Below are positions 1 to 6,536 of a DNA stretch of 6,862 bases, piece after piece. The translations under genes were made by a program, and so were the position numbers. Numbering within the stretch: position 1 is the stretch's first letter; every line of letters begins with the position of its first letter. Below the pieces are notes generated by a model. The model was not told where the DNA came from. It was given only the letters and a program-made list of their open reading frames with translations, and ran no database searches. The stretch spans positions 1 to 6,862 of the forward strand of contig JAFUFG010000203.1 of NCBI GenBank assembly GCA_017470045.1, read 5' to 3'. Source of the stretch: Bacilli bacterium. GTDB lineage: Bacteria > Bacillota_I > Bacilli_A > RF39 > UBA660.

Positions 1-551
1 ATGGACTATTAATGCAACCATCTGAAGGAAGAGATCTTAAACAGGAGATAGATACAGCGGCATCCTACATGGTGACATTAAAAAATAAACTAAACATGTC
101 ATGATTCATGCTAATGCAACAAAATAGAGACGCATCATCAATGGATCGTCGCAAAGCTGAATTAAGCGAACCAACTCTCAACGACATTAAGCAGACGGGA
201 GGTGTTGGCGAAGCTAGTGATGTTGTACTTCAATTATTTTATCCTTTTCGTGAAAAGTTAGCAACATACAGAGGATATAGAATTCTTGGTGATCAAGGAT
301 TAACTCGTTGACACAGATCGATAGTAATCAGTAAGAATAGATACGGTATTGCAGACCAAGTTATAAATACTTGATTTGCTGGTTCTATTGGTTGATTTAA
401 AGAACTTCCAGCTCCAGATAAAATAACAGATTATACTCAATTCCAAACAGAATATGGAAATATACCTTGTAAAAATAAAGAAATGTTAAAAAGAGATGAT
501 TCTACTCCACAACGAGTAGATGAGAAAAAGCCTATAAAATTTAATTTTTAA
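1..551 (+). CDS. dnaB: Replicative DNA helicase, DnaB family (C-terminal part, 5' truncated)
   Basis: This is the C-terminal ~182 residues of a DnaB-type SF4 replicative helicase, the hexameric ring motor that unwinds DNA at the fork. The open frame starts at base 3; the N-terminal domain and Walker A motif lie outside the window. Visible core features are a beta-strand ending in MQQNRD (the DnaB H3 region), PTLNDIKQTGG followed by SDVVLQLFYP (H4 region), and a tail reading SKNRYG then TWFAGSIGWF. Four in-frame TGA codons (102, 309, 372, 393) must be read as Trp. Under the standard code only a 67-codon fragment would remain and the conserved tail would be lost. There are no TGG codons in this part. 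The TAA stop (549-551) shares its last base with the ATG of the next gene, suggesting translational coupling. Family assignment is strong. Confidence 0.9.
501..520 (+). other. Small hairpin near the helicase 3' end
   Basis: TCTACTC (501-507) and GAGTAGA (514-520) form a perfect 7-bp stem with a 6-nt loop, 30 bp before the Sak4-like start. There is no T run after it, so it is not a terminator. It could be an RNA-processing or coupling element, or chance within coding sequence. Confidence 0.25.
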
Positions 552-1294
552 TGGCTATTGAATTACCTAAAACAAAAGTTAAAGCAGAATTACAAGACCC
601 TAAGTACTTAATTGTATTTGGACGTCCGAAGATTGGCAAATCAACAGCCCTTGCTGCGCTTCCAAACAATCTTATAGTTGATCTTGAAAGTGGTTATAAG
701 TATATTGACGCTCTTAAAGTCGAAGCAAACAGTTTAACAGATTTAAAAGAAATTGCAATAGCGATAAAAGAAGCTGGTTGTCCATATAAATATCTTACGC
801 TTGATACTATTACTAAACTAGAAGAAATTGTAAAACCTTTAGCATTAAAATTATATCTTGATACTCCAGCTGGTAGTAAATTTACTGGCAAGGATGTTTT
901 AGATGCACCAATGGGGGCTGGATATAGTAAAATTAGAGAAGCTATCGAGATGATAATCGATATGTTTCAAAAGGTTGTACCAAATATTATCTTAGTATGC
1001 CATGTTAAAGATTCTGCTGTAGCAAACAGTGATATAACTGCAAAAGTTATTGATTTGACTGGTAAAACTGGTAGAGTACTGGCATCTAGATCAGATGCAA
1101 TTGGATATTTATATAGAGACGATTTCTCTAATTCGATTTTAAGCTTTAATAGTAATGATAAATTTGTAGAATGTGGTTCTAGACCAGAACATCTTCGGAA
1201 TAAAGATATTGTTCTTGGAGAAATGCAAGATGATGGAACCATTATTTATCATTGGGAACGTATATTCCCATCAGAATCTACTAATAATGCTTAA
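551..1294 (+). CDS. Sak4-like RecA-fold ATPase (AAA_24 type, putative single-strand annealing recombinase)
   Basis: A 247-residue phage nucleotide-binding protein resembling Sak4/AAA_24 ATPases, single-domain RecA-fold proteins that anneal or pair ssDNA in phage recombination, usually with an SSB partner. Walker A is GRPKIGKST (residues 24-32), followed by the strand and acidic turn LIVDLESG (41-48). A Walker B-like strand YLTLDT ends at D85. NIILVCHVKD (145-154) fits the later beta-strand carrying the sensor-like His that is common in this family. Length is typical for Sak4. The single Trp (near residue 235) is TGG. The start is fixed by the TAATG overlap with the helicase stop, and the 3' end overlaps the next gene by 8 bp. 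Two genes ending in an SSB-type tip follow directly, as expected for a Sak4-SSB pair. A role as a helicase-loading or repair ATPase cannot be excluded. Confidence 0.78.
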   Translation: MAIELPKTKVKAELQDPKYLIVFGRPKIGKSTALAALPNNLIVDLESGYKYIDALKVEANSLTDLKEIAIAIKEAGCPYKYLTLDTITKLEEIVKPLALKLYLDTPAGSKFTGKDVLDAPMGAGYSKIREAIEMIIDMFQKVVPNIILVCHVKDSAVANSDITAKVIDLTGKTGRVLASRSDAIGYLYRDDFSNSILSFNSNDKFVECGSRPEHLRNKDIVLGEMQDDGTIIYHWERIFPSESTNNA

Positions 1295-1805
1295 AATATC
1301 ATTTGTTTTTGACGAAACATCTGGAACTGTATCTAACGTAAAAGTAGATGGATATAAACCAAAAATCAAGGAAGTAAATTCTCCTTGTACAGATGTTGAT
1401 CTTGAAGTACAGGAAAACAAACTCGAGTTGTCTAAGAATGCATTAGAAAAACTTAATGCAAAGGCAGACGATAGAATATCAGTTCAGTATTGACAAGAAG
1501 GTATTGGTAAATCTGTACCTATTATTGGAAAAGCTGAAGTATTTACTGATAAACTCGATGGTAATAGACTTACTAAAGCTGGTACTGTTTCGTTTAGAGG
1601 TGAAAAACGTATTACGTTACTTGAGTTTGGAACGTACTTTAACTTAGAAGAATTTAAAGATAATATTTGGAAACTCGTTCCTATTAAAATTGAAGAGGAA
1701 AAAGATGATCTTTCCGAAGAACAAGCTGATATAGAAGCTTTAAATGATTCTGAAATTGATAAAGAGATAGATAATATTATGGCAGATGATGATCTGCCCT
1801 TTTAA
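1287..1805 (+). CDS. Unknown replication-module protein with acidic tail and SSB-like DDDLPF C-terminus
   Basis: A 172-residue protein when the TGA at 1491 is read as Trp69 (context QYWQEG); under the standard code it stops at residue 68. I do not recognise a catalytic motif. The N-terminal half starts LKISFVFDE and looks beta-rich. The middle (about 69-120) is also strand-like, with a GKAEVFTDKL segment. The last ~35 residues are highly acidic and end in DDDLPF, almost the E. coli SSB tip (DDDIPF), the peptide SSB uses to dock replication and repair enzymes. It could be a second ssDNA-binding protein or a protein mimicking the SSB tail. The chosen ATG overlaps the end of the Sak4-like gene by 8 bp. 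No Shine-Dalgarno is visible. The stop is TAA. The function is not known to me; the tail is clear. Confidence 0.75.
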
Positions 1806-1825
1806 CAATATAATAAAGTTATACT

Positions 1826-2515
1826 ATGGGAATGTTTAATTTAGGCTCTACCACCGGCCTTTCTGAAGGTGGCAAATTTCTTAGCGCTGGTATTCATAAT
1901 GCTAAATTTAATGGCCTTGCTTTAAGTGAAATTACTTCACAGAAAGATGGTACGGTTTATAAAACAATGCAGCTAACGCTTGATGTTGATGGATATGGTG
2001 ACTTTACTCACAATTTCTTTGAGCCTACATCTAATGAGAGAACTCAGTCTCAGTTTGGTGAGAATCCTTCACAGGTAGAGCAGTTTATGGTGGCTCTTCG
2101 TCAAATTCTTGATGCTCTCGATCCTAAAATTGGTGAAAGTATTGATAATAAGAATGTTGTCGTCAATGGAAAGAAAATCGATACAGATAATCTTGATTTT
2201 GATCAGCTTGTAAAACTTTCTGCAGTTCTTACTAAACCATATATTGGTACAGAAGTTGAAGTAAAGCTTGTTCCTCAGTCTAATGGATTTAATAGTATTC
2301 CTGGATTCCCTGCAAGAATTAATCGCGCTGGTGCTCTTGGCATTGCTACTAGATTTATTGGTCACAATCTTACTCTTTCTCAGACTGAACAGAGAAGGAT
2401 TGAACAGGCTCAGAACAATCGTCCCACTAATATGGCTCCTGCATCAAGCAATGCAACTCTCGATGGTGTAGCAGACGCTCTTGGTGTGGATACAAATACA
2501 GACCTTCCATTTTAG
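1826..2515 (+). CDS. ssb: Probable single-stranded DNA-binding protein (phage SSB)
   Basis: A 229-residue protein that probably coats ssDNA at the fork and during recombination. No enzyme motif is present. The first ~170 residues look like one beta-rich domain (for example TVYKTMQLTLDVDGYG and TEVEVKLVPQ, separated by a helical stretch around 80-100). Then comes a Gln/Asn/Ala-rich, probably flexible linker (about 185-220) and the terminal TDLPF, the SSB protein-docking tip. Position between a Sak4-like annealase and a primase supports the call. There are no Trp codons and no internal TGA. The stop is TAG at 2513, immediately followed in frame by TAA at 2516; the DLPF ending implies that TAG itself terminates. 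The start ATG follows a 20-bp AT-only-like spacer with no Shine-Dalgarno; an alternative ATG lies two codons downstream. The fold is inferred, not recognised by a signature. Confidence 0.7.
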   Translation: MGMFNLGSTTGLSEGGKFLSAGIHNAKFNGLALSEITSQKDGTVYKTMQLTLDVDGYGDFTHNFFEPTSNERTQSQFGENPSQVEQFMVALRQILDALDPKIGESIDNKNVVVNGKKIDTDNLDFDQLVKLSAVLTKPYIGTEVEVKLVPQSNGFNSIPGFPARINRAGALGIATRFIGHNLTLSQTEQRRIEQAQNNRPTNMAPASSNATLDGVADALGVDTNTDLPF

Positions 2516-2518
2516 TAA

Positions 2519-2537
2519 CTAATGAAATTTTCATTAG
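2519..2537 (+). promoter_or_regulatory. 19-bp palindrome over the primase start codon
   Basis: CTAATGAAA and TTTCATTAG are perfect 9-bp inverted arms around a single central T. The primase ATG (2522-2524) is inside the left arm. As RNA it can fold as a 7-bp stem with a 5-nt loop that buries the start codon; as DNA it would suit a dimeric repressor. The symmetry is seen directly; a regulatory role is inference. Confidence 0.4.
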
Positions 2538-3526
2538 AACCAATCACGATAACAAAGGAATTAATTTTAAATAGAATTCCTGAAGAACAGATTATGGAAC
2601 ACTATTTAGGCATAAAAATTCAAAAAGGCCTATTTAGAAGTCCCCTTAGAAAAGACCAGAAACCAACTGCGAGTTTCTATAGAGATCGACGTGGTAGGTT
2701 AATAATGAAAGATTTTTCTGGAGCGTTTAGTGGTGACTGCTTTGCAGTTGTTATGGAACGTTTTCAGTGTAGTTATTACATGGCTCTTCAAATAATCGCA
2801 AATGATTTCGGAATTATTCGACGCAATGATTTAACAAAACACAAACCAAAGATCGAATATTCCGGAATCAAATTTGAAGAGAAAGAATCCGCAAAAATTC
2901 AAATAAAGACAAGAGATTTTACAGAAGATGAATTGAATTGATGACTTAAATATGGAATTACAAAACAAACCCTAGAAAAATTTAGAGTTTATCCAGTAGA
3001 CGCTGTATGATTAAATGATCAATTATTTTATCAGAATCTCGATAAAAAACCAGTATTTGGATATTATGGCGGAATTAAAAATGGAATTGAACAGTGAAGA
3101 ATATACTATCCTGGAAATACACGATATAAATTTATATCTAATTGGAAACAAGAACAAATTCAAGGAGCTCACATGATTTCTGAAAATTGTAATGATTATA
3201 TAGTTATTACCAAATCATTAAAAGATGTCATGGCTTTATATGAATTTGGAATTCCTGCAATAGCACCTTGTTCTGAAAATTTATTTGTTACTAAATCTCA
3301 ATATGACCAATTAAAGTCACATTATAAACATTTATATCTTTTTTATGATAATGATTTACCAGGTATTCAAGCAATGCGAAAAATACGTAAACAATTTCCA
3401 GAAGTAATATGTTTAATGTTACATAGAGAAGATGCAAAGGATTTTTCTGATTATAGAAAGACTTTTGGATATAGAAAGACTTTGGAATTAGTTAATAAAG
3501 CAAAAGAATATTATGGTGAAACGTAA
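2522..3526 (+). CDS. dnaG: DnaG-type DNA primase with degenerate zinc-binding region and variant TOPRIM
   Basis: A 334-residue DnaG-like primase that would make RNA primers for the neighbouring helicase. Four TGA codons are read as Trp (W140, W141, W163, W192); the standard code splits it into two pieces. Residues 38-75 align with the DnaG zinc-binding domain pattern, but SPLRKDQKPT and GAFSGD stand where CPFH and CxxC normally are, so the metal ligands are gone. Residues 140-200 look like the central RNA-polymerase-like region. The TOPRIM domain covers about 225-300: VITKSLKDV has Lys231 where the usual TOPRIM Glu sits, and YDNDLPG keeps the DxD (D276, D278). I recall similar KSLKD variants in phage primases, so it may still be active. 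No DnaB-interacting C-terminal domain is evident. The C-terminus carries a small internal repeat (YRKTFG-YRKTLE). The ATG lies inside a palindrome and 6 bp after the upstream TAG. Confidence 0.85.
3452..3483 (+). repeat. Short direct repeat in the primase C-terminus
   Basis: The 14-bp unit TATAGAAAGACTTT occurs at 3452-3465 and again at 3470-3483, with a period of 18 bp. It keeps the reading frame and gives the duplicated peptide YRKTFG-YRKTLE. A small tandem duplication by slippage is the simplest explanation. Confidence 0.7.
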
Positions 3527-3950
3527 AAAAGAAATAGCACTCCCGACTGAAGAAGATCTTGAGAAAAAACCTAAGAGAAGAGGGATTGGAGCAAGAAATA
3601 AAGCAAAAGGTAACGAATACGAAAGAAAAATCGCTCAAGAATTAAGAGATTTAGGATTTACTGGTGTTGTAACAAGTCGAAGCGAATCTAAAGCAATGGA
3701 TAATAATAAAGTAGATTTAATAGATAAAAATAATTTACTACCTTGTAATATTCAATTAAAAAAGACTGTTAATACACCTCAATATTTTAAAATTAGAGAA
3801 GAATCTACTGTTGACCCTGAAACATTTTGTCTTATTTGAAACCGACAAGAAAAGGCTAATATAAACTTTATGTCTGTTGGTGAAATAGTAATGCTTCCTA
3901 AATCGTTATTTTATAAATTAATTAAACCTTATGCTAAATCCGAGAGTTAA
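3513..3950 (+). CDS. PD-(D/E)XK nuclease, Holliday-junction-resolvase-like
   Basis: A 145-residue small nuclease, complete only if TGA at 3837 is Trp109 (context CLIWNRQ). A basic N-terminus (MVKRKK, then KKPKRRGIGARNKAKG) leads into the core. The core has helix NEYERKIAQELRDLGF with Glu37, then Asp68 in KVDLI and the strand NIQLKKT with Gln81 and Lys83. This is an E...D...(E/Q)xK layout seen in archaeal-type resolvases and phage Hjc-like nucleases, which cut branched DNA intermediates. Gln replaces the usual acidic residue of the ExK pair, a known variation. Its start overlaps the primase end by 14 bp, so it belongs to the replication transcript and would resolve recombination or replication junctions. 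The TAA stop sits in the loop of the downstream terminator. Superfamily assignment is good; the precise substrate is inferred. Confidence 0.75.
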
Positions 3951-3967
3951 TATCTTTCGGATTTTTT
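3936..3967 (+). terminator. Rho-independent terminator ending the replication block
   Basis: The arms AAATCCGAGAG (3936-3946) and CTTTCGGATTT (3954-3964) pair over 11 positions with one G-U wobble. The loop is 7 nt and the T run spans 3962-3967. The hairpin covers the last codons of the nuclease gene and its TAA lies in the loop. The T run is only on the + side, so it would stop + strand transcription. The next ATG is just 7 nt after the T run. Confidence 0.85.
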
Positions 3968-3973
3968 AATTTT

Positions 3974-4168
3974 ATGAAACAATTTAAAATTGCAGTCAGT
4001 ACTCCTGATCGAGCTATTATTATTCCAATGGAATATAATGAAGAACAAGATACTGTAGAAATTAAGGAACTTCAAGTTGAACCTGTTCCTGATAAGGATG
4101 AGGATCTCTCAAAAGATCCAGCATTTGTTATTGTACAAAGAATATTAAATACGTTTTATAATGAGTAG
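3974..4168 (+). CDS. Small hypothetical protein (64 aa)
   Basis: A 64-residue acidic protein that I do not recognise. The first half looks like short beta-strands (QFKIAVST, RAIIIPMEY, TVEIKELQV). A charged linker PVPDKDEDLSKDP follows, then a short predicted helix (FVIVQRILNTFYN). There is no Cys, Trp, signal peptide or membrane segment. It is the first gene after the terminator, beginning 7 nt past the T run with only AT-rich sequence upstream and no Shine-Dalgarno. The end overlaps the next gene by 8 bp (ATGAGTAG junction), so the two are probably co-translated. It ends at TAG. Reading frame integrity and tight packing support a real gene; function is unknown. Confidence 0.65.
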   Translation: MKQFKIAVSTPDRAIIIPMEYNEEQDTVEIKELQVEPVPDKDEDLSKDPAFVIVQRILNTFYNE

Positions 4169-5483
4169 AAATGTTTATCCATTTTTAAGTGGAACATTAA
4201 GAGCTGTTATAGAAGAATTATCAAAGAAAGATGATCCCATTGCTAAAGAGATATATTCTATTGATAAGGATGTTGAGGATTTATTAAGAATTAAAAATTA
4301 TGTTCCTCTGAGTCTAAGAGATAAGATTATCGAAAAAATCTTAGACGATCGTTTAACTGGAGAAGTATCGATGCTATCTGTTAGAATTGGTGGAGACGAC
4401 CCAAATATATCTTTTCTACCAAAAGATAAAAAACCAGAATATACTGCAGATGGAACATGGGCTAGAAGAAATCGTCAAGATGGTAAACCTGCAAGGATTT
4501 TTCAAAAAGCGATTGTAAAACAATTTAAACAACAAGAGTGGGAAGTCTTTTCTAATGCCTTTAAAGCAGAAGTTTGTAATTGTAATAATTTTGAATTGGT
4601 TTCTGGAGAAGATATTCGTAAGTGGTACAATGAAGAAAATTATTATGAATCGAAGGGTACTTTAGGAAACAGTTGTATGCGATATCCAAGCGCTCAAGAT
4701 TATTTTGATGTATATGTGGATAAAGCAAAAATGCTTATCACTAAAAAGGCTGGTAGATTAACTGGTAGGGCAATCGTTTGGGAAATCGATGAAAATACAA
4801 CGATTCTTGATAGAGTTTATACTTGTTTTGATTATCTTTATAACTGCTTCATTGATTATGCTAAAGACCACAAATGGATAATTCGTGAAGATAATTCACT
4901 ATTACATACCGGAGAAGAACAATATTGGCTTACTCCAGACGATGATTACAACTCAGCGAAACATTTAAGTCTTAAAATTCAATTGGATCATTCATACGAA
5001 GAATTCCCTTATGTAGATTCATTTAGGTATTATAATGAATCTGAAAATTATCTTACAACGAATATAGATGAATGTGCATTGGATTCTACTGATGGAGATT
5101 GGTGTAGAAACAGTATCAGTTGTGAGTGTTGTGGAGAAGTATACTATGGGTATTCAGAGGATGAACTTCCTGATGGTCTTCATTGGTCTGAATGGGGAGA
5201 CGGCTATTATTGTGATAACTGTTGCTATTGGAGTGAATATATGGATGATTATATTCCGAATAGTGTTGACTATGCACTTGTTCACAGAGGACACTATGCT
5301 ACTGATAGAATTCCGATGTGTGAATTAAGTGCATTACTTGTAAGTGATCCAGTAGCAGCAGATAATGTTGACGGACCTGTTGTAAAAATTGATAATTGTT
5401 ATTACGATCTTCAAGATTGTAAGAATTTCATTGTGTTTAATTTAGATACAAATAAATATGAGATACGATCTGATTCCGATTAG
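4161..5483 (+). CDS. Hypothetical phage protein with C-terminal zinc ribbon (440 aa)
   Basis: A 440-residue soluble protein of unknown function. Residues 1-70 look helical. A central region carries KGTLGNSCMRYPS (Ser171-Cys172-Met173), then YFDVYVDKAKMLI, LTGRAIVWEID (near 201-210) and LDRVYTCFDYL. From memory this SCM/GRA-W/DR-Y pattern recurs in uncharacterised phage proteins, but I cannot name the family. The C-terminal part has C321-E-C323-C324 and C351-DN-C354-C355 separated by an acidic, aromatic-rich stretch, a likely zinc ribbon built from two CxxC pairs. It is rich in Asp, Tyr and Cys. All 10 Trp codons are TGG and there is no in-frame TGA. It overlaps the 64-residue gene by 8 bp and the next gene by 26 bp. 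The stop is TAG, and reading through it would reach TAA within ten codons. Nucleic-acid or protein binding is only suggested by the ribbon. Confidence 0.8.
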   Translation: MSRNVYPFLSGTLRAVIEELSKKDDPIAKEIYSIDKDVEDLLRIKNYVPLSLRDKIIEKILDDRLTGEVSMLSVRIGGDDPNISFLPKDKKPEYTADGTWARRNRQDGKPARIFQKAIVKQFKQQEWEVFSNAFKAEVCNCNNFELVSGEDIRKWYNEENYYESKGTLGNSCMRYPSAQDYFDVYVDKAKMLITKKAGRLTGRAIVWEIDENTTILDRVYTCFDYLYNCFIDYAKDHKWIIREDNSLLHTGEEQYWLTPDDDYNSAKHLSLKIQLDHSYEEFPYVDSFRYYNESENYLTTNIDECALDSTDGDWCRNSISCECCGEVYYGYSEDELPDGLHWSEWGDGYYCDNCCYWSEYMDDYIPNSVDYALVHRGHYATDRIPMCELSALLVSDPVAADNVDGPVVKIDNCYYDLQDCKNFIVFNLDTNKYEIRSDSD

Positions 5484-6210
5484 AGGAATCGAAGAAGTAC
5501 ACAAAGTACTTAATTTAAAGTTAGAAGATCACTTTCCAGGCGAATGGAAACAAGGTTTATCTTGGACAAGTGTACTTTCTAATTTGAAAAAACACTTGCT
5601 CGATTTTGAAAAAGGAGTAGATTTTGATAAAAATGGTACACTTTCCATTGCTCATGTTGCAGCAGATGCATTAATGCTCGCAGAGTATTTTTCTATAAAT
5701 CCTGCTGGAGACGATAGACAATTTCTACCGATTAATCGTCCAATCGTAGCACTTGATATTGACGATGTGTGTCTTGATTTTATAGGAGCATTTGAAAAGA
5801 AAACAGGTATCAAATGCAACGATTACTGGAATGGCACATATGAAATGCGATCCAAACTGGAAGAACTTTCTAAAGATGAGGAATTCTGGACAACTTTGGA
5901 AACAAAACATATGCCTACATTCGAACCAGATTTGTATATTACAAGTCGTTCAATTCCAGTAGAATGGACTAAGAAGAATCTCGAACGAAATGGTTTTCCT
6001 TGTGCGCCTGTTTATTGTGTTCCATGGAATGAAAGCAAGGTTGATCTATTAAAAGAACATAAAGTTTCAATACTTGTAGATGATAAATTCCAGAATTATA
6101 AAGACGCCATTGATAATGGTATATTCTGTTATCTCATGGACGCTCCTCACAACAAATATTATAATGTGGGTCATCGTCGTATATATAATTTAAATCTTTC
6201 TATAAAATAA
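5458..6210 (+). CDS. Fusion: dATP/dGTP diphosphohydrolase-type N-terminal domain + HAD 5'-nucleotidase-like domain
   Basis: A 250-residue two-domain enzyme probably acting on nucleotides. Residues 1-80 (RYDLIPIRGIEEVHKVL, then EWKQGLSW, LKKHLLDFEKG and SIAHVAADALMLAEY) match the all-alpha phage domain known as dATP/dGTP diphosphohydrolase N-terminal (DUF5664), related to MazG-like pyrophosphohydrolases. Residues 95-245 form a HAD phosphatase with all four motifs visible: DIDDV (nucleophile D100, acid D102), ITSR (S163 in motif II), Lys194 in ESKVDLL, and LVDDK (D208, D209). The HAD part resembles 5'(3')-deoxyribonucleotidases. Together they could convert (d)NTP to (d)NMP and then nucleoside, or edit modified nucleotides; this is inference. 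The start is chosen because RYDLIP is where the N-terminal domain normally begins, although it overlaps the previous gene by 26 bp. All six Trp codons are TGG. Its TAA overlaps the next ATG by one base. Confidence 0.8.
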   Translation: MRYDLIPIRGIEEVHKVLNLKLEDHFPGEWKQGLSWTSVLSNLKKHLLDFEKGVDFDKNGTLSIAHVAADALMLAEYFSINPAGDDRQFLPINRPIVALDIDDVCLDFIGAFEKKTGIKCNDYWNGTYEMRSKLEELSKDEEFWTTLETKHMPTFEPDLYITSRSIPVEWTKKNLERNGFPCAPVYCVPWNESKVDLLKEHKVSILVDDKFQNYKDAIDNGIFCYLMDAPHNKYYNVGHRRIYNLNLSIK

Positions 6211-6536
6211 TGAATAATCTATACGAAGAACTTATCCTTTCGAAAAATCATAGATTGAATCAATCGGATCTTGAAATGCTTGATAGGTTACAAAAAGAAT
6301 TTAACATTATTGAAATTACAGATAAAGTTTTTAACAATGATATAGAAACAATTTTATCATGGTTAATTGTTAATAAATTACCATACAATATTGCTTCTAA
6401 AATGGTTACTTGCAATCAAGATTTGTATTATCCTATTGTATATGTTGAAAAAGGACGAATTAATGCAACTTTATCTGAAAATCTGATTATTGAATATGTT
6501 ACTAAAATGAATAGATTGTTAGGATATGCAAGTTAA
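6210..6536 (+). CDS. Hypothetical protein (108 aa)
   Basis: A 108-residue protein with no motif I recognise. It appears mostly helical: residues 3-30 (NLYEELILSKNHRLNQSDLE and onward) could form two helices. A segment DIETILSWLIVNKLPYNIASKMV (about 44-66) could be a helix-turn-helix-like pair, and the C-terminal helix ends near LLGYAS. There is no signal peptide, convincing membrane span or Cys cluster. One Trp, encoded TGG. It is coupled to the nucleotidase gene by a TAATG junction and overlaps the next gene by 11 bp, placing it inside the same operon. The in-frame length and junctions on both sides support a genuine gene. Confidence 0.7.
   Translation: MNNLYEELILSKNHRLNQSDLEMLDRLQKEFNIIEITDKVFNNDIETILSWLIVNKLPYNIASKMVTCNQDLYYPIVYVEKGRINATLSENLIIEYVTKMNRLLGYAS

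Noticed and set aside
2069..2365. Reverse-strand open frames here and at 694-891, 967-1242 and 5725-5910
   Set aside because: They lie wholly antisense to well-supported genes, have low-complexity translations and carry no motif.
3173..3526. A separate small TOPRIM protein starting at 3173
   Set aside because: It is only the part of the primase after the last in-frame TGA; the frame is open from 2522 when TGA is Trp.
108..3839. Decayed genes or a run of frameshifts in the helicase, 1287 gene, primase and nuclease
   Set aside because: All interruptions are TGA, none are TAA, TAG or frame changes, and the contexts fit Trp. Recoding explains every case.
1..3950. TGA read as glycine (code 25) or selenocysteine
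   Set aside because: Contexts such as NWWLKYGI, TWF and GWF in conserved regions fit Trp rather than Gly, and no SECIS-like structure recurs after the TGAs.
3951..3973. Possible Bacteroidota -7 element (TATCTTTC) for the 3974 gene
   Set aside because: One mismatch from TAnnTTTG, no TTTG-like -33 box at the right distance, and the bases are explained by the terminator.
5472..5490. Hairpin GATTCC/GGAATC around the TAG stop of the 440-residue gene
   Set aside because: Only 6 bp, no T run, and it lies in sequence coding for two overlapping genes. It is not a terminator and is within chance expectation.
5495..5511. Hairpin AAGTAC/GTACTT just downstream
   Set aside because: A 6-bp stem inside coding sequence, with no associated signal.
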